A DNA stretch of 64,000 nucleotides. It comes from a bacterium. GTDB lineage: Bacteria > Zhuqueibacterota > Zhuqueibacteria > Residuimicrobiales > Krinioviventaceae. The stretch covers positions 310,001-374,000 of the forward strand of contig JAKQIY010000068.1 of assembly GCA_029561455.1 (NCBI GenBank), read 5' to 3'. Below the pieces are notes generated by a model that had not been told where the DNA came from, ran no database searches, and worked only from the letters and a program-made list of their open reading frames with translations. The stretch's first letter is position 1, and each line of letters begins with the position of its first letter. Shown one piece after another: positions 28,951-36,191 of the stretch. Position numbers and translations under genes: made by a program.

Positions 28951-29040
28951 TTATTTCTTTTTATGTCTATCCTTGCGCAATCTTTTTTTCCGCTTGTGAG
29001 TGGCTATCTTGTGCCGCTTTCTTTTCTTTCCACTTGGCAA
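28951..29040 (-). CDS. 29-aa bS22/AURKAIP1-COX24-type ribosomal protein
   Basis: A 29-residue, extremely basic peptide starting MPSGKKRKRHKIATHK and ending KDRHKKK, 17 of 29 residues being Lys or Arg. This matches the short AURKAIP1/COX24-domain proteins of Bacteroidota and relatives; homologous short proteins have been seen as 30S subunit protein bS22 in mycobacteria (from memory). The start is a TTG at 29040 preceded by the near-perfect Shine-Dalgarno GGAGGTGA. A strong intrinsic terminator follows. The gene is too short for standard gene finding and easily missed. Expected role: a structural protein of the small ribosomal subunit near the decoding region. Confidence 0.88.
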   Translation of the reverse strand: MPSGKKRKRHKIATHKRKKRLRKDRHKKK

Positions 29041-29077
29041 GTTAATCACCTCCGTTCAAAATAATACAAAAATATTG

Positions 29078-29353
29078 TTACTTGTTTAAAAATTCTTTCA
29101 AATCCTTGGATGGCCTGAATGCAGCGGTCAAATATTCCGGAACATTTACCGGGGTATTGGTCAAAGGATTGCGTGCAACCCGGGCTTGCCGTTTAACGAC
29201 GCGAAAATTCCCAAAACCTCGTAACTCGACACGTTCTCCTTTGCGCAGCGCATAACTAATAGTAGCTATAAAACCATCGACAACCGCCTGCGTTTCAACC
29301 TTGGTCAGGCCGGTACCTTCTGCTATAATACTGACTAGATCAGCTTTTTTCAT
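29078..29353 (-). CDS. HU-family DNA-binding protein
   Basis: 91 aa, the standard HU length. N-terminal MKKADLVSIIAEGTGLTK, then ETQAVVDGFIATISYALRKGERVELRGFGNFRV, the arm ARNPLTNTPVNVPEYLTAAFRPS and a terminal KDLKEFLNK. It bends and compacts DNA as a dimer. It differs from the long Lys-tailed HU at 13147-13494 and may form homo- or heterodimers with it. The bS22-like gene follows 37 nt downstream, so the two may be cotranscribed up to the terminator at 28908-28933. Confidence 0.94.
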   Translation of the reverse strand: MKKADLVSIIAEGTGLTKVETQAVVDGFIATISYALRKGERVELRGFGNFRVVKRQARVARNPLTNTPVNVPEYLTAAFRPSKDLKEFLNK

Positions 29354-29402
29354 AAATCAACCCGTTTTAGATCGTGATTGATGAACCAGGCACAGTACTC
29401 AA

Positions 29403-30293
29403 TCAAAAGGTCATCATATATTTCATTTGCGGCCAAAGACTTAAATGCCGGCTCAGTAAAACTTCAGCATCTTCAGTAAGCATTTCAAACATGGTCATTT
29501 TCCGCAGACGATCGCGGATTACTTTTGGCTCGCTTTTAATTCCGCCCATTTCAGCCGCAAGGTTAATTGCGTCATCAAAAGTGCCCAGGGTATCGATTAA
29601 ATTATAGGTCAGCGCCTGTTCACCGGAATAAACCCGGCCATCGGCCAGCTTTAAAACAGTATCCCGGGATAATTGTCGTTCATTAACCACCGTATTAACA
29701 AACTGTTCATAACCGTTATCGATCCAGCTTTGAAAATATGCCATCTCTTCCGGCCTTATTTCCCGGTATGGCGACCCGGCATCTTTGAATTTACCGCTTT
29801 TTATTACAGTAATGCTTATGCCGATTTTATCTAGTAGTTTACGAAAATTTGGAAATTCTGCGATAACACCAATGCTGCCGGTGGTAGTGCCTGGATTAAC
29901 CATAATGGTATCAGCGCCCAGCGCCACATAATATCCACCCGATGCGGCCACGCTGCCCATCGAAACCACGATTGGCTTGCCATTGTCCCGCACCCGTTTC
30001 ACATGCTCGTATATTTCCTGCGATGCGGCAATACCACCGCCAGGACTGTTGATTCTAAAAACGATCGCTTTAACCGTTTCATCTTTACCAAACTTTTTAA
30101 ATTGCCGGACAATATTTTCGGAAGAATAGATAACCCCTTCAAGTTCTATAATGGCAACTTTTTCACCAACACCGGACAGCGCCATATCGCTTTTACCGCC
30201 AATTTGCACCATAAAAATAATAAAGAAAATTGTACAAATAAATATTGCGCCAAAGATAATGCCGCCAATAATCCAGTCTTGTTTTTTTGCCAT
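29403..30293 (-). CDS. sppA: signal peptide peptidase SppA (short form)
   Basis: A 296-aa S49-family serine protease of the inner membrane that degrades cleaved signal peptides. There is one N-terminal membrane helix (about 8-30), then a single protease domain. The nucleophile is Ser118 in GSVAASGGYY, and the catalytic Lys lies in KSGKFKDAGSPYRE (Lys168/170). NSPGGG precedes it. This is the short, Bacillus-type form, not the tandem-domain form of E. coli. It precedes the HU gene by about 50 nt. Confidence 0.92.
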   Translation of the reverse strand: MAKKQDWIIGGIIFGAIFICTIFFIIFMVQIGGKSDMALSGVGEKVAIIELEGVIYSSENIVRQFKKFGKDETVKAIVFRINSPGGGIAASQEIYEHVKRVRDNGKPIVVSMGSVAASGGYYVALGADTIMVNPGTTTGSIGVIAEFPNFRKLLDKIGISITVIKSGKFKDAGSPYREIRPEEMAYFQSWIDNGYEQFVNTVVNERQLSRDTVLKLADGRVYSGEQALTYNLIDTLGTFDDAINLAAEMGGIKSEPKVIRDRLRKMTMFEMLTEDAEVLLSRHLSLWPQMKYMMTF

Positions 30294-30451
30294 AGGCTTT
30301 TTTTATTTCCAGTTTATAACCACAAAGGAACAGAATGTTCTGCAAATATTACCATTTAAATAAACGGCTATTATATTAGAAATTTTTTAGCTAAAAAGCA
30401 AGTTAAAAATCTTGTAAACAATAGTTAAGGCCGGGTTTCATTTAACAAAAG

Positions 30452-31594
30452 TTATGCCCGGATGAGTCCCGAATAGATACTATCGAGTCGATCAACCAAA
30501 AGGTGTATATCAAATCGCCTGACGGCCAGGGTAGTATTGTTGGCGGCAATCGTATGCCGCAGGTGGTCATTCTGCAGGAGAGCAAGTATGCTGTTACCTA
30601 ATAGTTCAATATTGCCGGGCGGCGCTAAAAAACCATTCACCCGATTTGTGATCATATCGGTTAGTCCCCCAACTTGTGTGGCAATTACCGGTAAACCGGC
30701 GGCGAGCGCTTCGATAATTGCAATGGGCATACCCTCGGCATAGGATGGCAGAATAAACATCCAGCTTTGCGCCAGCAAAAGCCGTTTTGGTTCACCAAAT
30801 ACCGGGGGAGTTATTACCACAATATCCTGCAACCCTTGTTCTTGCAGGCGTGAGTTCAACAAAGAAAAGTTACCCGGCCCGGCGGCAATAAAACGCGCGG
30901 TGACGCCTTTGTTTTTGATATAATTAGCTATTTTAAAAAGATCATCAATACCCTTACGATGCGATAATTCACCCAGGAACAACACAGTTGGTTTTTCGGT
31001 TTTGGCTGTTTTGCTGTTTATATATGCAAGAGTATTTATACAATTTTCCACCATGAGCACGCGCGTCTCTCCCGCTATCCCTGTAAAAAAATCCTGCCAG
31101 TATTGTGACAAAGCGATCACCCGGTCGCAAAGCATTATTATTTTTTTAATCAAGCCGCGAACCGGTGTCCGGCTAGAGTTGTAAAAATGATCAAAACGGG
31201 CGCCATGTATATGTAAAATAATCGGTTTAGCGAATAGTTTACCGGCCAGAATGAACAGCGCTTTTTCCCAAAAAGAACTGTACGAAGCAGTGTGAATATG
31301 GATCACATCGACAGGTTTGGAGACTAGAATTACCAGGTAGCGAACCAGGAACAATAAAGACAGCGTAAAACTGTATAACGTTAACAGGGGATTCCGCAGC
31401 AAAGCGGCGCGATAACCGCTATGTTTTAAGGAAGCCCTCCGTATCAATGTCGGTTTGGAATTATCTATATGTATAATGGCATACTTGCGGCGCAAGCCGG
31501 AATGTAATATCTCCTGCATCATGGTCTCCATGCCCCCGGTAGCCGGAGACACTGGCCCAAGTAAAAGGATCACAGGTTTGCGATAGTCTGACAT
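30452..31594 (-). CDS. GT4-family glycosyltransferase
   Basis: A 380-aa two-domain GT-B enzyme. The C-terminal donor-binding motifs are clear: FLGELSHRKGIDDLFKIANY and PSYAEGMPIAIIEALAAGLPVIATQVGGLTDMI, including the E-x7-E motif. The N-terminal half has PVSPATGGMETMMQEIL. It probably transfers a sugar from a nucleotide-sugar donor to a surface glycan or lipid; the acceptor is unknown. GalE and a small membrane protein lie next to it, consistent with a small surface-polysaccharide group. The 158-bp gap towards sppA (30294-30451) is AT-rich with no clear terminator. Confidence 0.9.
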   Translation of the reverse strand: MSDYRKPVILLLGPVSPATGGMETMMQEILHSGLRRKYAIIHIDNSKPTLIRRASLKHSGYRAALLRNPLLTLYSFTLSLLFLVRYLVILVSKPVDVIHIHTASYSSFWEKALFILAGKLFAKPIILHIHGARFDHFYNSSRTPVRGLIKKIIMLCDRVIALSQYWQDFFTGIAGETRVLMVENCINTLAYINSKTAKTEKPTVLFLGELSHRKGIDDLFKIANYIKNKGVTARFIAAGPGNFSLLNSRLQEQGLQDIVVITPPVFGEPKRLLLAQSWMFILPSYAEGMPIAIIEALAAGLPVIATQVGGLTDMITNRVNGFLAPPGNIELLGNSILALLQNDHLRHTIAANNTTLAVRRFDIHLLVDRLDSIYSGLIRA

Positions 31595-31661
31595 TTTAAT
31601 AATCCATCGCTAAATACGATTTACAAAATACTATACAGGGATTGCCGGCGTGTGTCTGTGA

Positions 31662-32000
31662 TCAGATCCTGCGTAATTTCTTTTTTGGTGTTTTGGGTCG
31701 CGCTACATATATAAAAGCCAACAGCCAGATAATGATCCATAAAATGCACAACACCCACCAGCGATTGAAAGCCAGCACGATCACGTTAATAGCATATAAA
31801 AGATGAAAAAGCCAGTTTGGAGCCCGGCTGACATTACGCTTTTGTATATTCAAACCGGTCAACGCAATTATCCTGCCGATAAGGATCAACGGTGTATAGA
31901 TATATAAAAAATACTTGATAAACCGGGGTTCGATGAAAAATGTTAACAATATGATTATTGTTACCAGCAAATCGATCCAGATCTTTTTTAGTAATTTCAT
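31662..32000 (-). CDS. small multi-pass membrane protein
   Basis: 112 aa with GGGAGA upstream of the ATG. Three to four hydrophobic segments are visible (about 9-25, 28-47, 66-80, 82-101), with positively charged ends (MKLLKK and RPKTPKKKLRRI) suggesting both termini are cytoplasmic. I do not recognise a family. It lies between galE (22-nt gap) and the glycosyltransferase, so a link with polysaccharide synthesis is possible. It may instead be an unrelated small inner-membrane protein. Confidence 0.8.
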   Translation of the reverse strand: MKLLKKIWIDLLVTIIILLTFFIEPRFIKYFLYIYTPLILIGRIIALTGLNIQKRNVSRAPNWLFHLLYAINVIVLAFNRWWVLCILWIIIWLLAFIYVARPKTPKKKLRRI

Positions 32001-32022
32001 GTTTCTCCCTCACTCAATACTT

Positions 32023-33036
32023 TTATTTGTCATATCCATCGGGATTAGCAGCCTGCCAGCGCCACGAATCGGCGCACATATCAAATAGATTCTTTTCCGC
32101 CGACCAGTGCAGTTCCTGTCCGGCTTTGGCGGGGTCGGCATAGCAGGAAGCGACATCACCCTGACGGCGCGGCTGTATTACATACGGTATGCTCCGGCCA
32201 GATGCCTGCTCAAAGGCGCGGATCACGTCCAGCACACTGTAGCCGTTGCCCGTTCCCAGGTTACAGGCCAGCAATCCAGGATTTTCATACAATTTTTGTA
32301 CCGCTTGAACATGCCCCAGCGCCAGGTCAACGACATGAATATAATCCCGTACCCCGGTGCCGTCCGGCGTGGGGTAATCACTGCCAAATACCGACAGTTT
32401 TTCTAGCTTGCCGACGGCTACCTGGGTTATATAGGGAAACAGGTTATTGGGAATGCCGTTTGGATCCTCCCCTATTCTGCCGCTGGGATGAGCGCCCACC
32501 GGATTAAAATAACGCAGCAGAATTATGTTCCAGTTCCGATTGGAGGCATAGAGATCACCCAGGATCAATTCGATCATATACTTGGTGCGCCCGTAGGGAT
32601 TGGTCGGCTGCAAGGGCAAGTCCTCGGTGATCGGTACCTGGCGCGGTTGTCCGTAAACGGTAGCCGATGAACTGAAAACCAGGTTGCGGACATTAAACTG
32701 CTCCATTACCTGGCACAAATGCAATGTACCGGTAATATTGTTATCATAATAACGCAGGGGAATACGGTTCGATTCGCCCACCGCTTTCAAGCCGGCAAAA
32801 TGAATGACGCCGGTGATCTGGTTTTCTTGAAAAATATGTACCAGGGCATTCTTATCCAGTAAATCATCCTTATAAAAGCGGAGCGATTTGCCGGTGAGTT
32901 CTTTCACCCGTAATAAAGCTTCCTCTTTACTGTTATCCAGATTATCGATGACGACAAGATCATAACCCCGGTTCAGTAATTCCAGGCAGGTGTGGCTGCC
33001 TATATAACCGGCTCCGCCGGTAATCAATAAACTCAT
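32023..33036 (-). CDS. galE: UDP-glucose 4-epimerase
   Basis: A 337-aa extended short-chain dehydrogenase/reductase that interconverts UDP-glucose and UDP-galactose with bound NAD. It has the NAD-binding motif GGAGYIGSHTCLELL at the N-terminus, the VIHFAGLKAVGES motif, FSSSATVYGQP with the catalytic Ser/Thr, and the catalytic Tyr-x3-Lys in PYGRTKYMIE. The C-terminus has the standard GYSVLDVIRAFEQASGR and DVASCYADP. Length is as expected. The gene supplies nucleotide sugar to the adjacent glycosyltransferase, by inference. Confidence 0.95.
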   Translation of the reverse strand: MSLLITGGAGYIGSHTCLELLNRGYDLVVIDNLDNSKEEALLRVKELTGKSLRFYKDDLLDKNALVHIFQENQITGVIHFAGLKAVGESNRIPLRYYDNNITGTLHLCQVMEQFNVRNLVFSSSATVYGQPRQVPITEDLPLQPTNPYGRTKYMIELILGDLYASNRNWNIILLRYFNPVGAHPSGRIGEDPNGIPNNLFPYITQVAVGKLEKLSVFGSDYPTPDGTGVRDYIHVVDLALGHVQAVQKLYENPGLLACNLGTGNGYSVLDVIRAFEQASGRSIPYVIQPRRQGDVASCYADPAKAGQELHWSAEKNLFDMCADSWRWQAANPDGYDK

Positions 33037-33045
33037 GGTTCGTTA

Positions 33046-33720
33046 TCACTCCATAACAAATTCCCGCGGCCAGTAATCTTCCGGCGGGATAGTAAATTGC
33101 ATCTCTGTTTTCAATACCGGATGGGTAAATTTAACCCGGCACGCATACAATGCCAGGGCTTTATCGCCGAATTTTTGTTGTGAACCATAACGAAAATCGC
33201 CAACCACCGGATAGCCTCGCTGCGCAAACTGTACCCGTATCTGGTGATGCCGCCCGGTGCATAAATCAATTTCAACCAGAGAAATGCCATTGTGATGCTT
33301 TAGCAGGCGATAGTTCAACACGGCTTGTTTACCGGTTGCTGCCGTACCTGTTGTACTGTTGATACCATTACGGACGATGTAATCAGTCAACTCGTCTTTT
33401 TCCGGGGGTCGGCCATGAACCAGGGCCCGGTAAATTTTGGTAAATGTGCGGTTACGGATTTGCTCATTCAAACGCGCTGCCGCCTTGGAGGTGCGGGCAA
33501 ATACAATGATCCCGGCAACCGGTCGATCCAGACGATGAACAAGACCAAGATATACCTGACCTTTTTTATCAAAACGGGTTCGCAGGTATTCCCGGGTTTG
33601 ATCAAACAGGGTCTCATCGCCGGTATGATCGCCCTGCACCAAAAGCCCGGCAGGCTTTTTTACGACGAGCAAATGATTATCCAGGTAGAGCAAATTGTCG
33701 GCAATCGGGTTCAATGGCAA
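33046..33720 (-). CDS. RluA-family RNA pseudouridine synthase
   Basis: A 224-aa single-domain enzyme with the catalytic-Asp motif VHRLDRPVAGIIVFA, the N-terminal LLYLDNHLLVVKKPAGLLVQGD and the C-terminal HHQIRVQFAQRGYPVVGDFRYG. No S4 domain is present, so this is a RluA/RluC/TruC-like short form; the target RNA cannot be told from sequence. The start is a TTG at 33720 without a ribosome binding site, so the true start is uncertain by a few codons. GalE begins 9 nt downstream. Confidence 0.9.
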   Translation of the reverse strand: MPLNPIADNLLYLDNHLLVVKKPAGLLVQGDHTGDETLFDQTREYLRTRFDKKGQVYLGLVHRLDRPVAGIIVFARTSKAAARLNEQIRNRTFTKIYRALVHGRPPEKDELTDYIVRNGINSTTGTAATGKQAVLNYRLLKHHNGISLVEIDLCTGRHHQIRVQFAQRGYPVVGDFRYGSQQKFGDKALALYACRVKFTHPVLKTEMQFTIPPEDYWPREFVME

Positions 33721-33793
33721 AGGTGTTTGTTTATTTAATTATTATTCATTCAGGGTAATATAATAAAAATATCTAGGAAATCCACAGGATATA

Positions 33794-35251
33794 TCAATCT
33801 TGTCCGTCAGGTAAGGGCTTATCACCGGATTTTATCAACTCCTGGTATAAAACCGGTATATATTTGAGTACATAATCAAGGTCATCTTTGGTGGTTTGCA
33901 GTCCAAAGCTAAAACGGATCGTGCCGTATTTATGTCTATCGACGCCGATTGCATGTAAAACATGTGAGGTTTCCCGGCTGCCTTCGCTGCATGCCGAACC
34001 GGATGAAACATAAACCCCGATCTTATTAAGACCAAGTAAAAATGAACCGCTGTCGATTCTGGGAAAACCGATACTGAGATTATGCGGCAAACGGTGCTGC
34101 AGAGAACCATTAACAATAATATCGGGAATATTACGATAAAGCTGGTCGATAAAGTAATTTCGCAATTCCCGCAGTCGGGCGCTTTCGTTAATCATTTCAG
34201 CGTTCATCAGCCTGGCGGCCGTTGCCATCGCTATTATATGGCCAACATTTTCAGTGCCGGAGCGTAAATCTCCCTCCTGCCTGCCGCCATGCAGCAAGGG
34301 AGCCAGATTACATTCTTTATCGACAAATAAAGCGCCAACCCCTTTTGGGCCATAAATTTTATGGCTGGAAACAGACATCAGTGAAATCCCCAGTTTTTTT
34401 GGTTGCAATGGAATGCGGCCAAAAGCCTGAATAGCATCCACCATAAAAGGAACTCCGGCAGTTTTACAGATTTTGCCGATCTCCGGCACTGGATGAATTG
34501 TGCCGATTTCATTGTTTGCCGCCATTATGGAAACCAGGATAGTATTTTTCCTGATATGCCGGGCAACATCATCGGGATCGACAAAGCCATCATGATCGAC
34601 ATTCAAAATTGTTACTTCGTATCCCAAGGTTTCCATGTACTGAACAGACCGTAATACCGATGAATGTTCGGTATTGGCAGTTATTATATGGCCTTTTTCC
34701 TGATAATGGTTAAGAGCAATACCTTTAATGGCAAGATTATTGGCCTCGGTACCGCAGCCGGTAAAAACAATTTCTGTCGGCTCTACCTGGAGGCATTGCG
34801 CCACCTGCTCATGAGCAGAATTGATCAATTCCCAAGCCTGGCGGCCCGGTTCGGTACTGCTGCTCGGGTTGCCAAAACCCATATTCCCTGAATAATAATT
34901 TAATAAAACTTTTTTCACTTCTTCGCGGATAAATGTTGTGGCATTATAATCAAGGTAAACCTGGCGATAATCATTAACTTCAATTGTCGGTATGGACTTG
35001 CAGGGGAAATGTGCGGAATGCAGGGGAATATCCACCCAATTATAAACAGAGTACAAACCATGCGGGAATAACCTGTTGATCTGGGTTTTACTTATACCCA
35101 GTTGTTTTTTAAAATTATAATAGAGCGGGCCGACTTTATTTTTTTGATAATAACGATAAGCATAATCTAGAATTGCATTATGTTCGGCGGTTAGCACGAC
35201 ATTATTCGATATTGCCATACGCGATATTAAAGTTTTAATATAATTATTCAT
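33794..35251 (-). CDS. DsrC/TusE-like domain fused to cysteine desulfurase
   Basis: About 485 aa from the ATG at 35251; a longer frame to 35392 overlaps the DUF169 gene. Residues 20-72 resemble DsrC/TusE sulfur-relay proteins (LTAEHNAILDYAYRYYQKN, then GPLYYNFKKQLGISKTQINRLFPHG). The usual C-terminal Cys arm is replaced by a linker holding one Cys (about 84). Residues 98-475 are a class V aminotransferase-fold desulfurase: His196 in NTEHSSV, PLP-binding Lys298 in SSHKIYGPKG, and catalytic Cys421 in SSGSACSEGS. It should release sulfur from cysteine as a persulfide, possibly handing it to the fused domain. No iscU/sufBCD genes flank it; the neighbour is DUF169. Confidence 0.85.
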   Translation of the reverse strand: MNNYIKTLISRMAISNNVVLTAEHNAILDYAYRYYQKNKVGPLYYNFKKQLGISKTQINRLFPHGLYSVYNWVDIPLHSAHFPCKSIPTIEVNDYRQVYLDYNATTFIREEVKKVLLNYYSGNMGFGNPSSSTEPGRQAWELINSAHEQVAQCLQVEPTEIVFTGCGTEANNLAIKGIALNHYQEKGHIITANTEHSSVLRSVQYMETLGYEVTILNVDHDGFVDPDDVARHIRKNTILVSIMAANNEIGTIHPVPEIGKICKTAGVPFMVDAIQAFGRIPLQPKKLGISLMSVSSHKIYGPKGVGALFVDKECNLAPLLHGGRQEGDLRSGTENVGHIIAMATAARLMNAEMINESARLRELRNYFIDQLYRNIPDIIVNGSLQHRLPHNLSIGFPRIDSGSFLLGLNKIGVYVSSGSACSEGSRETSHVLHAIGVDRHKYGTIRFSFGLQTTKDDLDYVLKYIPVLYQELIKSGDKPLPDGQD

Positions 35252-35294
35252 TAATAAAAACCAATCCTTAAAAGCAGTCCGTATGAATAAAAAA

Positions 35295-36167
35295 TTACTC
35301 TGCAGCGCCTGGATATAAATGGAACGGGTAACCGGTTTGCGATTCTTCGATGCTATGGACCAGGTCGATAAATAATGGATACGGAATGCCAATTCCCATC
35401 CTGTTAGGCCCGAATTCTGCTATAAGTCGCGCGCCGACACAATAGGTAGAAACATTGATTTTTTGTGATAAATAGGGACGGACGATCAAATCCGAGTTGA
35501 CAGCCCGGACTGCGCCCATGCTGGCCTCGATACGTTCCCCGGTGTTGAACTGAAACGCCTGTACAAACCGGGCCAGTTCGACCGGTCGCACACTCATAAC
35601 GATAACATCAGGTTGAAATTCGGCCTCATCCCAGTCCGGCGTATAAAAAAACACCGCTTTCATAACCGGTGGTTGGATAGCAGCCATCCCCTGTATAGCT
35701 TTTTTTGCAATAGCTCTGGTTTTAAAACGGCCAACATCAGCGCTACCAAAAAGACAGAAATCATTCCTGCCGGAATCCCGGCAGGCATAGACTATTCCTT
35801 CGGTAAAATCACGCGGCGTTGGCGGATTAAAATTCTCGCCAAGGTTCGATTGTTTTTTCATAATATCGGTATAAACGCGGGAATCACCCAGCGGTTCATT
35901 TTCATTTTGATCAACCAGTCCAAAAGTTATTGCCGCAGCAATACAACCAATATTATCACGGGTTAAACATACCGCATCCCCCAGTGACGATTGTTTTGTC
36001 GCCTGGCAACTGGTTATGCTGATATCGGTAGAGTAATAATCCCACACACATTCGGGTATAATATCACCATTTTTAAAAAACTTGACCGCCGTAGTGGGAA
36101 TTTCCAATCCATCCACATCAAGGGCGGTAATTAAATCTCTATATAAATCCTTCAGGCGAAATGCCAT
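35295..36167 (-). CDS. DUF169 domain protein
   Basis: A 290-aa soluble protein matching the DUF169 pattern: a TTAVKFF segment near residue 25, then a cysteine-containing block SITSCQATKQSSLG with a second and third Cys in VCLTRDNIGCIAAAITFGL, and a C-terminal part with YCVGARLIAEF and MGIGIPYPLFIDL. Function is unknown. Members are often found in anaerobes and near sulfur or metal metabolism genes (recollection). Three clustered cysteines hint at metal or Fe-S binding. It lies 43 nt from the DsrC-desulfurase fusion and 24 nt from the CheW-containing gene, so the three may form one operon. Confidence 0.82.
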   Translation of the reverse strand: MAFRLKDLYRDLITALDVDGLEIPTTAVKFFKNGDIIPECVWDYYSTDISITSCQATKQSSLGDAVCLTRDNIGCIAAAITFGLVDQNENEPLGDSRVYTDIMKKQSNLGENFNPPTPRDFTEGIVYACRDSGRNDFCLFGSADVGRFKTRAIAKKAIQGMAAIQPPVMKAVFFYTPDWDEAEFQPDVIVMSVRPVELARFVQAFQFNTGERIEASMGAVRAVNSDLIVRPYLSQKINVSTYCVGARLIAEFGPNRMGIGIPYPLFIDLVHSIEESQTGYPFHLYPGAAE

Positions 36168-36191
36168 ATTTTATTTCATGATAACAATATA

